Assembly: GCF_041890415.1 (NCBI RefSeq)
Contig: NZ_CP169056.1
Span: 2,914,001 to 2,978,000 of the forward strand
DNA length: 64,000 nt
Direction: 5' to 3'
DNA from: Pseudoxanthomonas koreensis_A
GTDB lineage: Bacteria; Pseudomonadota; Gammaproteobacteria; Xanthomonadales; Xanthomonadaceae
Shown: positions 9,356-19,192 of the stretch, in pieces
How positions within the stretch are numbered: position 1 is the first letter of the stretch
How the letters are laid out: every line of letters starts with the position of its first letter
The notes under the pieces: generated by a model
The model's input: only the letters and a program-made list of their open reading frames with translations
The model's database searches: none
Told to the model about the DNA's origin: nothing
Position numbers and translations under genes: made by a program

Positions 9356-9600
9356 GGCGACACTCTGAAAGGTTCGGGATCGAAAGAACCGGCAATTCTA
9401 CGGAGCCGGCAAAGCCCAGGTCAACCACCGCCCGCCCGGGGAACCGCCGTGCGGGCGCCGGGGTTGTGGATGGCCTGTGGATGAATCTTGGGAAACACCA
9501 GGTCCGGTGGTAGGCTGGCCCGTCAGATCCTGCCCTTTCCGCGGTCCTTCCGGCGACGTTTCGGCCGTGCTGGGATTCGCACGACGAGTGTGCCTTTCCG
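9356..9600. promoter_or_regulatory. rpmH-dnaA divergent intergenic region
   Basis: This 245 bp gap must carry the divergent promoters of the rpmH and dnaA units. Two DnaA-box-like words, TTGTGGATGG and TGTGGATGA, lie at about 9463-9485, consistent with DnaA autoregulation. I cannot place -10/-35 elements with confidence. Confidence 0.5.
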
Positions 9601-10932
9601 ATGGATGCCTGGCCCCGCTGCCTGGAACGTCTCGAAGCCGAATTGCCGGCCGAGGACGTCCACACCTGGCTCAAACCCCTGCAAGCCGAGGAGCGCGCCG
9701 ATGGCGTGGTCCTGTACGCCCCCAATGCCTTCATCGTCGAGCAGGTGCGCGACCGTTTCCTGCCGCGGATCCGCGAGCTGGCCCAGCATTTTTCCGGCCA
9801 CCTGAACGTGGCCCTGGAAATCGGCTCGCGGCCGCGCCTGGCCGAACCGGCGGCAGCGGCCCCGGCCACCGCGCCGCGGAGCTCGCGGCCGCTGCCGGCC
9901 GAGCCGTTCAACGGCAACCTCGACAGCCATTACGTGTTCGAGAACTTCGTGGAGGGCCGCAGCAACCAGCTCGGCCGCGCCGCCGCCTGGCAGGCCGCGC
10001 AGAAGCCCGGCGACCGGGCCCACAACCCGCTGCTGCTGTACGGGGGCACCGGCCTGGGCAAGACCCACCTGATGTTCGCGGCCGGCAACGAGATGCGCCG
10101 GCTCAACCCCGGTGCGCGGGTGCTGTACCTGCGCTCGGAGCAGTTCTACAACACCTTCTTCCGCGCCCTGCAGGAGAAGACCGCCGACCAGTTCAAGCGC
10201 CAGTTCCAGCAGATCGACGCGCTGCTGATCGACGATATCCAGTTCTTCGCGGGCAAGGACCGCACCCAGGAAGAGTTCTTCCACACCTTCAACGCGCTGT
10301 TCGACAGCCGCCAGCAGATCATCATGACCTGCGACCGCTACCCGCGCGAGGTCGATGGCCTGGAACCGCGGCTGAAGTCGCGCCTGGCCTGGGGCCTGTC
10401 GGTGGCGATCGATCCGCCGGACTTCGAGACCCGCGCAGCGATCGTGCTGGCCAAGGCGTGCGAGCGCGGTGCGCAGATTCCCGACGAAGTGGCGTTCCTG
10501 CTGGCCAAGAAGATGCGCAGCAACGTGCGCGACCTGGAAGGGGCGCTCAACACCCTGGCCGCACGCGCCAACTTCACCGGCCGGGCCATTACCGTCGAAT
10601 TCGCCCAGGAGACGCTGCGCGACCTGCTGCGCGCCCAGCAGCAGGCCATCGGCATCCCCAACATCCAGAAAACCGTGGCCGACTACTACGGGCTGCAGGT
10701 CAAGGACCTGCTGTCCAAACGCCGCACCCGCTCGCTGGCCCGGCCGCGGCAGGTGGCCATGGCCCTGACCAAGGAACTGACCGAACACAGCCTGCCGGAG
10801 ATCGGTGATGCGTTCGCAGGACGCGACCACACCACCGTGCTGCATGGCTGCCGCCAGATCCGCAACCTGATGGAAACCGATGGCAAGTTGCGCGAGGACT
10901 GGGACAAACTGATCCGCAAGCTCAGTGAGTGA
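9601..10932 (+). CDS. dnaA: Chromosomal replication initiator DnaA
   Basis: The 443-residue protein has the four DnaA domains: N-terminal domain I (MDAWPRCLERLEAELP), a variable Ala/Pro linker, the AAA+ domain with Walker A GGTGLGKTHL (about residues 142-151) and Walker B LLIDDIQFFAGKDRTQEEFF, and the C-terminal DnaA-box-binding domain with GRDHTTVLHGCRQI. It initiates replication at the adjacent origin. Confidence 0.99.
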   Translation: MDAWPRCLERLEAELPAEDVHTWLKPLQAEERADGVVLYAPNAFIVEQVRDRFLPRIRELAQHFSGHLNVALEIGSRPRLAEPAAAAPATAPRSSRPLPAEPFNGNLDSHYVFENFVEGRSNQLGRAAAWQAAQKPGDRAHNPLLLYGGTGLGKTHLMFAAGNEMRRLNPGARVLYLRSEQFYNTFFRALQEKTADQFKRQFQQIDALLIDDIQFFAGKDRTQEEFFHTFNALFDSRQQIIMTCDRYPREVDGLEPRLKSRLAWGLSVAIDPPDFETRAAIVLAKACERGAQIPDEVAFLLAKKMRSNVRDLEGALNTLAARANFTGRAITVEFAQETLRDLLRAQQQAIGIPNIQKTVADYYGLQVKDLLSKRRTRSLARPRQVAMALTKELTEHSLPEIGDAFAGRDHTTVLHGCRQIRNLMETDGKLREDWDKLIRKLSE

Positions 10933-11236
10933 CCCCGGGTCGATGATGGCCCGGGGCAGCGTTTCCCGTGGAATGGGCTGCACGGGAAAGGTGCGGTAGA
11001 TTCTCTGGGTACAAGGCGGGGACGGGCTGGGGATAAGCCGGGGACAGAAATGTTCACCAGAAACTATCCACAGCTTGTCCCGGGTCTCCCGGAGATCTTC
11101 CAGCAGGTTTTGCCTTCCCAGAAAACCTATTGTTTTCAATGGCTTTGGTGAGTTAACCACAGGCCAGGAAGCCCTCCACAACCACCTCTTTTTGATTTAT
11201 TCCACATCTTCTCTAAAGCGTAGAGGCACGGAATCC
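10933..11236. other. oriC: Putative oriC (dnaA-dnaN intergenic region)
   Basis: This 304 bp gene-free interval contains DnaA-box-like 9-mers: CTATCCACA (11064-11072), TTAACCACA (11153-11161), TATTCCACA (about 11198-11206) and a reverse-strand match in GGGGATAAG (about 11029). A locally AT-rich stretch around 11188-11205 could serve as the unwinding element. The dnaA-dnaN gap is the usual origin in this family. It also contains the dnaN promoter. Confidence 0.7.
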
Positions 11237-12337
11237 ATGCGTTTCACTCTCCAGCGCGAAGCCCTGCTCAAGCCTCTGGCCCAGGTCGTCAATGTCATCG
11301 AACGACGCCAGACGCTTCCCGTCCTGGCCAACTTCCTGGTCCAGGTCCAGGACGGCCAGCTCTCCCTGACCGGCACCGACCTGGAGGTGGAGATGATCGC
11401 CCGTGCCCCGGTCGAGGACGGCCAGGACGGCGAAACGACCATTCCGGCGCGGAAGCTGTTCGAGATCGTGCGCGCCCTGCCCGATGGCAGCCGGGTCACG
11501 GTGTCCCAGTCGGGCGACAAGGTCTCGGTGCAGGCCGGGCGCAGCCGCTTCACCCTGGCGACGCTGCCGGCCACCGATTTCCCCTCGGTGGACGAGGTCG
11601 AAGCCACCGAGCGTATCGGCGTACCGGAAGCAGCACTGAAGGAGCTGATCGAGCGCACCGCGTTCGCCATGGCCCAGCAGGACGTGCGCTACTACCTCAA
11701 CGGCCTGCTGTTCGACCTGCGCGAGCAGACCCTGCGCTGCGTGGCTACCGATGGCCACCGGCTGGCGTTGTGCGAAACAGGGCTGGAGCAGGCGGTGGCG
11801 GCCAAGCGCCAGATCATCGTACCGCGCAAGGGCGTGACCGAGCTGCAGCGGCTGCTGGAAGGCGGTGACCGTGCGCTGGAACTGGAGATCGGGCGCAGCC
11901 ATATCCGGGTCAAGCGCGACGATGTCAGTTTCACGTCCAAGCTGATCGACGGCCGTTTTCCCGACTACGAGGCGGTGATCCCGATTGGCGCGGACAAGGA
12001 GGTCCGGGTGGACCGCGAGGTGATCCGCACGGCACTGCAACGCGCGGCGATCCTGTCCAACGAGAAGTACCGCGGAGTGCGGGTGGAAATCTCCCCCGGG
12101 CAGTTGAAGATCAACGCCCACAATCCCGAGCAGGAAGAGGCGCAGGAGGAGATCGAGGCCGACACCAAGGTGGATGGGATTGCCATTGGCTTCAACGTCA
12201 ATTACCTGCTCGATGCGCTTGGCGCCCTGCGCGACGAGTTTGTGGTCCTCGCGCTGCGTGACGCCAACTCGTCGGCGCTGGTGCGCGAGGCGGGCAGCGA
12301 CAAGTGCCGGCACGTGGTGATGCCGCTGCGCCTGTAA
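11237..12337 (+). CDS. dnaN: DNA polymerase III beta subunit (sliding clamp)
   Basis: The 366-residue length and the start MRFTLQREALLKPLAQVVNV match DnaN, the ring clamp that tethers polymerases to DNA. The three-fold clamp architecture and the C-terminal HVVMPLRL end, part of the protein-binding groove, are present. It lies between the origin and recF. Confidence 0.98.
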   Translation: MRFTLQREALLKPLAQVVNVIERRQTLPVLANFLVQVQDGQLSLTGTDLEVEMIARAPVEDGQDGETTIPARKLFEIVRALPDGSRVTVSQSGDKVSVQAGRSRFTLATLPATDFPSVDEVEATERIGVPEAALKELIERTAFAMAQQDVRYYLNGLLFDLREQTLRCVATDGHRLALCETGLEQAVAAKRQIIVPRKGVTELQRLLEGGDRALELEIGRSHIRVKRDDVSFTSKLIDGRFPDYEAVIPIGADKEVRVDREVIRTALQRAAILSNEKYRGVRVEISPGQLKINAHNPEQEEAQEEIEADTKVDGIAIGFNVNYLLDALGALRDEFVVLALRDANSSALVREAGSDKCRHVVMPLRL

Positions 12338-12356
12338 CGGGACCCGGCAACTGTCA

Positions 12357-12372
12357 TGTTCCACGTGGAACT
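12357..12372. promoter_or_regulatory. parS-like site 1 (15 of 16 bases of the palindrome)
   Basis: TGTTCCACGTGGAACT lies 20 bp after dnaN. It matches the 16 bp palindrome TGTTCCACGTGGAACA except for the last base. ParB-binding parS sites near the origin have the form TGTTNCACGTGNAACA. Confidence 0.75.
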
Positions 12373-12377
12373 CCAAC

Positions 12378-12405
12378 GACGCCCGGTTCTGACCGGGCGT
12401 TTTCC
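12378..12405 (+). terminator. Terminator-like hairpin between dnaN and recF
   Basis: The stem ACGCCCGGT / ACCGGGCGT is followed by TTTTCC, just upstream of the recF start. It may only partly terminate, because recF normally is co-transcribed with dnaN. Confidence 0.6.
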
Positions 12406-12423
12406 TTCCCGGAACTGCCCTCC

Positions 12424-13515
12424 ATGCAGGTGAGCCGGCTGGTCCTGCGCGACCTGCGCCGGTTCGAGCATGCCGAGCTGACGCCCGCACCCGGCCTGAA
12501 CCTGCTTACCGGCGGCAACGGCGCCGGCAAGTCCAGCGTTCTGGAAGCATTGCACCTGATGGCATACGGGCGCAGTTTCCGTGGCCGGGTCCGGGACGGG
12601 CTGGTGCGCGAGGGTGCCGAGGCGCTGGAAGTGTTTGTCGAGTGGGCGGAGCAGGGACCGTCTGGCCGGCGCACGCGCCAGGCGGGGTTGCGCCATGGCG
12701 GGCAGGCCTGGACCGGGCGCCTGGATGGTGAGGATGTCGCCCATCTTGGCCAGCTGTGCGCCGCGCTGGCAGTGGTCACCTTCGAGCCCGGCAGCCATGC
12801 GTTGATCGCCGGGGGCGCGGAGAACCGCCGGCGGTATCTGGACTGGGGCCTGTTCCACGTGGAACAGGGCTTCCTCCCGCTGTGGCGGCGCTATTCGCGG
12901 GCACTACGGCAGCGCAACGCCCTGCTCAAGGCGGGTGGCGGAAGCTCGCAGCTCGATGCCTGGGATCGGGAGTTGGCCGACAGCGGCGAAGCCCTGACCA
13001 CCCATCGAGAGCGCTACCTTGCCGAACTGGCACCGCGGGCGGTCCAGACCGCAGCGGCGCTGAGCGACACGGTGGAAGTGGGCGGAATCGATTTCCAGCC
13101 TGGCTGGAAGCGTCAGGAGCTGGCCCTGGCCGATGCGCTGCTGCTGGGCCGGGAGCGCGACAGGATCAGTGGCCATACCGGGGTTGGGCCGCATCGGGCC
13201 GACTGGAGCATCCAACTGCCCGGCCTGCCGGGGCGGGAAGCGTTGTCGCGCGGGCAGACCAAGCTGGTGGCGCTGGCCATGCTGCTGGCCCAGGCGGGTG
13301 ATTTCGCCAGCCGCCGCGGGCAGTGGCCCGTGATCGCGCTGGACGACCTGCCCTCGGAGCTGGACCGCACCCACCAGCAGCGGGTGTTTGCCCACCTTCG
13401 GGACCAGCCGGGATTGCAACTGTTCGTCACCGCCACCGAGGCACCGCAGGTGCTGCTGGACGCCGGCCAGGCCTATCGGCTGTTCCACGTGGAACACGGA
13501 CGCCTGTCGGCCTGA
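12424..13515 (+). CDS. recF: DNA replication and repair protein RecF
   Basis: RecF is an SMC-like ATPase that helps load RecA at gaps. The 363-residue product has Walker A GGNGAGKSS (about residues 34-42), the signature LSRGQTKLVALAML and Walker B VIALDDLPSELD. The ATG at 12424 gives the canonical start MQVSRLVLRDLRRFE. Two perfect parS-like palindromes lie within the coding sequence and encode the peptide LFHVE both times. Confidence 0.97.
   Translation: MQVSRLVLRDLRRFEHAELTPAPGLNLLTGGNGAGKSSVLEALHLMAYGRSFRGRVRDGLVREGAEALEVFVEWAEQGPSGRRTRQAGLRHGGQAWTGRLDGEDVAHLGQLCAALAVVTFEPGSHALIAGGAENRRRYLDWGLFHVEQGFLPLWRRYSRALRQRNALLKAGGGSSQLDAWDRELADSGEALTTHRERYLAELAPRAVQTAAALSDTVEVGGIDFQPGWKRQELALADALLLGRERDRISGHTGVGPHRADWSIQLPGLPGREALSRGQTKLVALAMLLAQAGDFASRRGQWPVIALDDLPSELDRTHQQRVFAHLRDQPGLQLFVTATEAPQVLLDAGQAYRLFHVEHGRLSA
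12851..12866. promoter_or_regulatory. parS-like site 2 (perfect 16 bp palindrome)
   Basis: TGTTCCACGTGGAACA, inside recF. Exact self-complement, identical to the site at 13481. Confidence 0.85.
13481..13496. promoter_or_regulatory. parS-like site 3 (perfect 16 bp palindrome)
   Basis: TGTTCCACGTGGAACA, in the last codons of recF. Third member of the cluster within 1.14 kb. Confidence 0.85.
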
Positions 13516-13624
13516 TCCTGCCAGGGCCGGCGGCCCGGTCGGGGCTGGTATAATCGATTGTCTCCCTACGGCTTGGAGCTGCGCCTTGCGAAAGGTGCGG
13601 CCCGGCCCCGATCGCGGCGAAGGC

Positions 13625-16084
13625 ATGAGCGAACTGACTCCCGGCTCCACCCCCGGCAACGATTCCTACGATTCCAGCAAGATCACCGTGCTGCGCGGCC
13701 TCGAGGCCGTGCGCAAGCGGCCCGGCATGTACATCGGCGACGTGCACGACGGGACCGGGCTGCACCACATGGTGTTCGAGGTGGTCGACAACTCGATCGA
13801 CGAGGCCCTGGCCGGCCACGCCGACGAGGTGATCGTGACCATCCACGCGGACGGTTCGGTCTCGGTCTCGGACAACGGCCGCGGCATTCCGGTGGATATC
13901 CACAAGGAAGAGGGGCGCTCGGCGGTCGAGGTCATCATGACCGTGCTGCACGCCGGCGGAAAATTCGATGACAACAGCTACAAGGTGTCCGGTGGCCTGC
14001 ATGGCGTGGGCGTCTCGGTGGTCAACGCGCTGTCGTCCAGGCTGACCCTGGATATCTGGCGCAACGGCTACCACCATCAGCAGGAATACGCCCTCGGCGA
14101 GCCGGTGTATCCGCTCAAGCGGGTCGGGCCGTCGACCCGGCGCGGCACCCTGACCCGGTTCTGGCCGGCCGCCGAGATCTTCACCGACACCGAGTTCCAC
14201 TACGACATCCTCATGCGCCGCCTGCGCGAGCTGTCGTTCCTCAATTCGGGGGTCAAGATCACCCTGATCGACGAGCGTGAGATCACGCCCGAGGGGAAGG
14301 TACGCCAGGACACCTTCCAGTACGAAGGTGGCATCCGCAGCTTCGTGGAGTACCTGGCCCAGCTCAAGACACCCCTGCACCCGCATGTGATTTCGGTGAC
14401 CGGCGAGCAGAACGGAATCGTGGTGGATGTGGCCCTGCAATGGACTGACGCCTACCAGGAGACGATGTACTGCTTCACCAACAACATCCCGCAGAAGGAT
14501 GGTGGCACCCACCTGGCCGGCTTCCGCGCCGCGCTGACCCGCACGATCAACAACTACATCGAACAGAACGGCCTGGCCAAGCAGGCCAAGATCAGCCTGT
14601 CCGGCGATGACATGCGCGAAGGCATGATCGCGGTGCTGTCGGTCAAGGTGCCGGACCCGAGCTTCTCCAGCCAGACCAAGGAGAAGCTGGTCAGCTCCGA
14701 GGTGAAGCCGGCCGTTGAGAACGCGTTCGGCACGCGTTTGGAGGAGTTCCTGCAGGAACACCCGCAGGAGGCACGCGCGATCGCGGAAAAGGTGATCGAC
14801 GCCGCCCGCGCCCGCGAGGCCGCGCGCAAGGCGCGTGAGCTGACCCGGCGCAAGGGCGCGCTGGATATCGCCGGCCTGCCGGGCAAGCTGGCGGACTGCC
14901 AGGAGAAGGACCCGGCGCTTTCTGAATTGTTCATTGTCGAGGGCGACTCGGCCGGCGGTTCCGCCAAGCAGGGCCGCAACCGCAAGAACCAGGCGGTGCT
15001 GCCGCTGCGCGGCAAGATCCTCAACGTCGAGCGCGCGCGCTTCGACCGCATGCTCTCCAGCGCCGAGGTCGGCACCCTGATCACCGCGCTGGGCACCGGC
15101 ATCGGCAAGGACGAGTACAACCCGGACAAGCTGCGCTACCACCGCATCATCATCATGACCGACGCGGACGTGGACGGCTCGCATATCCGCACCCTGCTGC
15201 TGACCTTCTTCTACCGGCAGATGCCCGAGCTGATCGAGCGCGGCCACATCTACATCGGCCTGCCGCCGCTGTACAAGATCAAGCAGGGCAAGACCGAGCT
15301 GTACCTCAAGGACGACGCGGCGCTGGACGCCTACCTGGCCAGCAGCGCGGTGGACAACGCCGCGCTGGTACCGGCCCAGGGCGAGCCGCCGATCAGCGGC
15401 GAAGCGCTGGAAAAGCTGCTGCTGGCCTATGCCGGCGCGCGCGAGGCGATCGCCCGCAACGGCCACCGCTTCGACCCGCTGCTGCTGGAAGCGCTGATCG
15501 ACTTCACCCCGCTTGATGCGGCGCACCTGGCGCTCAATACCGACGAGCGCCACGAACTGGACGCGCTGGAGGCACGCCTCAACCGCGGCAAGCTGGGCAG
15601 CCCCAGGTTCGCGGTCAAGCTGATGCCGGCCACCGACGCCCGCCCGGCAGCCCTGCAGGTCACCCGCCGGCACATGGGCGAGGAATTGCTGCAGGTGCTG
15701 CCGCTGTCGATCTTCGAAAGCGGCGAGCTGCGCCCGCTGCGCGATGCCGCTGCGCTGCTGCACGGCCTGGTGCGCGAGGGCGCGCAGGTGGTGCGCGGGG
15801 GCAAGTCGCAAGCTGTGGACAGCTTCGCCCAGGCCCAGGCATGGCTGCTGGACGAGGCAAAGCGTGGCCGCCAGATCCAGCGCTTCAAGGGCCTGGGCGA
15901 GATGAATCCCGAGCAGTTGTGGGATACCACGGTCAACCCGGATACCCGCCGCCTGCTGCGGGTGCGGGTCGAGGATGCGGTCGCCGCCGACCAGATTTTC
16001 AGCACCCTGATGGGCGACGTGGTCGAGCCGCGCCGTGAATTCATCGAGACCAATGCGCTGAAGGTCGCCAACCTGGATGTCTGA
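13625..16084 (+). CDS. gyrB: DNA gyrase subunit B
   Basis: GyrB supplies the ATPase of type II topoisomerase gyrase. The 819-residue protein has the GHKL ATPase region (VVDNSIDEALAGHADEV, DNGRGIPVDIH, GGLHGVGVSVVNALS) and the TOPRIM domain with EGDSAGGSAKQGR and DADVDGSHIRTLLLTFFYR. The C-terminus, with FKGLGEMNPEQLW, is the GyrA-binding part. Its end overlaps the next gene by 8 bp. Confidence 0.99.
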   Translation: MSELTPGSTPGNDSYDSSKITVLRGLEAVRKRPGMYIGDVHDGTGLHHMVFEVVDNSIDEALAGHADEVIVTIHADGSVSVSDNGRGIPVDIHKEEGRSAVEVIMTVLHAGGKFDDNSYKVSGGLHGVGVSVVNALSSRLTLDIWRNGYHHQQEYALGEPVYPLKRVGPSTRRGTLTRFWPAAEIFTDTEFHYDILMRRLRELSFLNSGVKITLIDEREITPEGKVRQDTFQYEGGIRSFVEYLAQLKTPLHPHVISVTGEQNGIVVDVALQWTDAYQETMYCFTNNIPQKDGGTHLAGFRAALTRTINNYIEQNGLAKQAKISLSGDDMREGMIAVLSVKVPDPSFSSQTKEKLVSSEVKPAVENAFGTRLEEFLQEHPQEARAIAEKVIDAARAREAARKARELTRRKGALDIAGLPGKLADCQEKDPALSELFIVEGDSAGGSAKQGRNRKNQAVLPLRGKILNVERARFDRMLSSAEVGTLITALGTGIGKDEYNPDKLRYHRIIIMTDADVDGSHIRTLLLTFFYRQMPELIERGHIYIGLPPLYKIKQGKTELYLKDDAALDAYLASSAVDNAALVPAQGEPPISGEALEKLLLAYAGAREAIARNGHRFDPLLLEALIDFTPLDAAHLALNTDERHELDALEARLNRGKLGSPRFAVKLMPATDARPAALQVTRRHMGEELLQVLPLSIFESGELRPLRDAAALLHGLVREGAQVVRGGKSQAVDSFAQAQAWLLDEAKRGRQIQRFKGLGEMNPEQLWDTTVNPDTRRLLRVRVEDAVAADQIFSTLMGDVVEPRREFIETNALKVANLDV

Positions 16085-16913
16085 GTGGCCAGGTGAGGCC
16101 CGGCCCGGGGCTGTCCCCGGGCCGCCACCGCTGCTGCCTGTCCGTGCTGGCGTGGTGGTCGGCCAGTTCCTGCTGGACGTGGTGGTCGCCTTCACCGCGC
16201 TCATGGCCGTGAGCATGCTTGCCAGCATGGCCTGGGCCGTTGCCCAGACCTTGCGGCTGGTCCAAGCGGGCGCCATTGCCGACCCGGCCGATACCGAGGC
16301 CCTGGTCCGGGCGCTGGGCCAGCCGGGCCCGCTGGCGCAGATCGTGATGGCGGTCCTGGGCATGTCGGCCGCCGCGTTGCTGCTGTACTTCTGGCGACGT
16401 CGCGCCGGGCCCGCCGAGCGGGTCCGCTCGCGCGTGGCTGCGGCCCGGCCGTCGACCTGGGGCTGGAGCGTGCTGGTGGGGCTGGCGGTGTTCGCGGCCA
16501 GCAGCCTCATCGGCTGGCTGATGCAGCGCGCCGGGGTCGAGCCGGTTCCCAGCAACATGGCCCTGGTGGACGAGGCCGGAAAGCGCTGGCCGGTGTTCCT
16601 GTTCGTGTTTGCCGTGGTGCTGGCGCCGGCGTACGAGGAACTGCTGTTCCGCCGGGTCCTGTTCGGGCGGTTCCTGGCAGCCGGCCGGCCGTGGCTGGGG
16701 GTGGTCCTGAGCAGCGCCGCGTTTGCCCTGGTCCACGAGGTGCCGGGCCTGAGCGGCAACCCGCCGCTGGCCGTGCTGCAGTTGTGGCTGGTCTACGCTG
16801 GCATGGGTGCGGCCTTCGCCTGGCTGTACTGGCGCACCGGGACCCTGTGGGCACCGATTGCCGCCCATGCGCTGAACAATGCCGTGGCCCTGGCGGTGCA
16901 TGGCCTGGGCTGA
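16077..16913 (+). CDS. CPBP family intramembrane metalloprotease
   Basis: This 278-residue multi-spanning protein carries the three CPBP (Abi/Rce1-like) motifs: EELLFRR near residue 185, FALVHE near 220 and HALNN near 268. The paired glutamates and the histidines are the expected metal or catalytic residues. It starts inside the last codons of gyrB. Substrates of bacterial CPBP proteins are mostly unknown. Confidence 0.85.
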   Translation: MSEWPGEARPGAVPGPPPLLPVRAGVVVGQFLLDVVVAFTALMAVSMLASMAWAVAQTLRLVQAGAIADPADTEALVRALGQPGPLAQIVMAVLGMSAAALLLYFWRRRAGPAERVRSRVAAARPSTWGWSVLVGLAVFAASSLIGWLMQRAGVEPVPSNMALVDEAGKRWPVFLFVFAVVLAPAYEELLFRRVLFGRFLAAGRPWLGVVLSSAAFALVHEVPGLSGNPPLAVLQLWLVYAGMGAAFAWLYWRTGTLWAPIAAHALNNAVALAVHGLG

Positions 16914-16981
16914 GCCCGATTGACGAAAAGTTAAGCCCGGGACGACCACAATTCACGCCCCAACAGGGCAAGGGCCGGATC

Positions 16982-17788
16982 ATGAAACGCTGGATATTGG
17001 CGGCAGCCACGGTGGTGGTGCTGGCGGGTTGCGCGACCACCACATCGCCAACCGGGCGCAAGCAGTACATGGCCTATTCGGACAGCCAGCTCAACCAGAT
17101 GGGGGCGCAGGCCTTCACCGAGATGAAGGCCGGCCAGAAGACCGTGTCCGGCGGGCAGCAGAACGCCTACGTGCAATGCGTGGTCAGGGCCCTGGTGCAG
17201 CAGTTGCCCGGCGACTGGCAGAAGCTGCCCTGGGAAACGGCGGTGTTCGTGGACGACAGCCCGAACGCCTTCGCCCTGCCCGGCGGCAAGGTTGGCGTCA
17301 ACACCGGGATGTTCAAGGTGGCCAGGAACCAGGACCAGTTGGCGGCGGTGCTCGGCCACGAGATCGGCCACGTCTATGCACGCCACACCAACGAGCGCGT
17401 GTCGCGCCAGGCGGCCACCTCCACCGGCCTGGCCGTGGTGGGTGCGCTGGCCGGCGCGCGTTACGGGGAGGGCGCGTCGGACCTGGTCACCCAGGGCGGC
17501 GGCATGGCCGCCCAGCTCGGCCTGCTGTTGCCGTTCTCGCGCACCCAGGAGACCGAATCGGACCAGATCGGCCAGCAGCTCATGGCCAACGCCGGCTTCG
17601 ACCCGGCCCAGGCCGTGGACCTGTGGCAGAACATGGTCGCCGCCTCGGCCGGAAGGACCCCGGAGTGGATGTCCACCCACCCGGATCCGCAGAACCGCAT
17701 CCAGGCCCTGCGCCAGCGGGCCCCGGCCTTGCAGCCCGCGTTCCAGGCCGCGCGCCAGGGCGGCCGGACCCCCGCCTGCGGCCCCTGA
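16982..17788 (+). CDS. M48 family metalloprotease lipoprotein
   Basis: The 268-residue protein begins MKRWILAAATVVVLAGC, a lipoprotein signal. The zinc motif HEIGHVYARH lies near residue 125, and a downstream glutamate in ETESDQIG is the third zinc ligand. This is the LoiP/YcaL type of envelope peptidase, which takes part in outer-membrane quality control. Confidence 0.87.
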   Translation: MKRWILAAATVVVLAGCATTTSPTGRKQYMAYSDSQLNQMGAQAFTEMKAGQKTVSGGQQNAYVQCVVRALVQQLPGDWQKLPWETAVFVDDSPNAFALPGGKVGVNTGMFKVARNQDQLAAVLGHEIGHVYARHTNERVSRQAATSTGLAVVGALAGARYGEGASDLVTQGGGMAAQLGLLLPFSRTQETESDQIGQQLMANAGFDPAQAVDLWQNMVAASAGRTPEWMSTHPDPQNRIQALRQRAPALQPAFQAARQGGRTPACGP

Positions 17789-17896
17789 GCCGCGCGCGCC
17801 GGCTGACGCCTGCCGTTTCGAAATAAACCGTCTTCTGTTAGCGTTGCCGGCTCGGTTCCTGCCATCGTGCGCCGATGGCCAGCAAGAGGTGTCCTC

Positions 17897-19063
17897 ATGA
17901 CGTTCCACAAACATGCCCTGCTGTCGCTCTTTATTGCCGCCTCCCTGGGTGGCGTGGTGGTGGCCGACGCCTCGGCGCAGACCTCGCGCTCGGGCAAGGC
18001 TTCGCAGAAGGCCGATGTGATGTTCCCCGACGCCACCCGCCAGGAGCCGGCCGCCAAGCCGTCGCCGAAGGTCGGCCGCAAGCTCGGCAAGCTGATCGAC
18101 CTCTACAACAGCGAAGACTACGAACAGACCCGCAGTCAGGCCGACGAGATCCTGGCCGCCCCGGGCGCCAATGAGTACGACAAGTCGCTGGCCGCCCAGC
18201 TCGCCGCCCAGGCCGCCTACAGCCTGGACGACAACGCGGCCGCCAAGGCCTACCTGCAGCAGGTGCTGCAGTTCAACGGGCTGGAGAACAACGGCCACTA
18301 CCAGTCGATGCTGATGCTGGCCCAGCTGCACCTGGCCGACGATGACTACGCGCCGGGCCTGGCCACCCTGGACCAGTTCCTGGAGCAGACCCAGTCCAAG
18401 CGCCCGCAGGACCTGGTGATCAAGGGCCAGGCGCTGTACCAGGCCGAGCGCTACCAGGAAGCCATTCCGGTGCTCAAGCAGGCGATCGAACTGTCGCCCG
18501 AGCCCAAGGACAACTGGATGCAGCTGCTGCTGGCCTCCTACGCCGAGACCGAGCAGTACGATGAGGCCATTGCCGTGGCCGAGCAGCAGGTGGCCAACAA
18601 TCCCTCGGACAAGAAGGCCAAGATGAACCTGGCCTCGGTGTACGGCCAGGCCGAACGCATGGACAAGGCCGCCGAGGTGCTGGAAACGCTGCGCGCCGCC
18701 GGCCAGCTCACCGAGGAGCGCGAGTACCGCCAGCTCTACATCACCTACGCCAACATGGAAAACCGCGAGGCGGACGTGATCGCCGTGGTCGGCGAGGGCA
18801 TTGCCAAGGGCGTGCTGAAGCCCGACTACCAGACCTACCTGGCCCTGGCCCAGTCGTACTACTACAGCGAGAAGATCCCGCAGGCCATCGAGAACTGGCA
18901 GAAGGCCGCACCGCTGTCCAAGGACGGAGAGACCTATTTGAACCTGGCGCGCGTTCTATGGCAGGAGGGGCGCGTGAGCGAAGCCAAGCAGGCGGCCCAG
19001 CAGGCCCTGACCAAGGGCGTACGCAAGCCCGAGGAAGCGAAGAAGATCATCAACTTGAAGTGA
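17897..19063 (+). CDS. Exported tetratricopeptide-repeat protein
   Basis: The 388-residue product has a signal peptide ending near residue 28 (ADASAQ) and a chain of TPR-like helix pairs, for example QGQALYQAERYQEAIPVLKQ-type units with G/A and Y at repeat positions. It lies just upstream of tonB-exbB-exbD and may be a periplasmic scaffold for that system; this is inference from position. The ATG at 17897 follows AGAGGTG. Confidence 0.8.
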   Translation: MTFHKHALLSLFIAASLGGVVVADASAQTSRSGKASQKADVMFPDATRQEPAAKPSPKVGRKLGKLIDLYNSEDYEQTRSQADEILAAPGANEYDKSLAAQLAAQAAYSLDDNAAAKAYLQQVLQFNGLENNGHYQSMLMLAQLHLADDDYAPGLATLDQFLEQTQSKRPQDLVIKGQALYQAERYQEAIPVLKQAIELSPEPKDNWMQLLLASYAETEQYDEAIAVAEQQVANNPSDKKAKMNLASVYGQAERMDKAAEVLETLRAAGQLTEEREYRQLYITYANMENREADVIAVVGEGIAKGVLKPDYQTYLALAQSYYYSEKIPQAIENWQKAAPLSKDGETYLNLARVLWQEGRVSEAKQAAQQALTKGVRKPEEAKKIINLK

Positions 19064-19192
19064 TTTACGAAAGAAGCGCCGGGTCCTAGGCAAAGGGGCT
19101 CGGGATTGGTATATGCTTGGCGGTTCATGCGGTGTTAACCGCGGAATAGGGGGCCCTGCTCGGGTTCCGCCTCACAAACGAGCAAATGGCGC

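Noticed and set aside
13427..16759. 1110-residue minus-strand frame over gyrB
   Set aside because: Antisense shadow of gyrB and its neighbour; composition is unnatural and there is no start signal.
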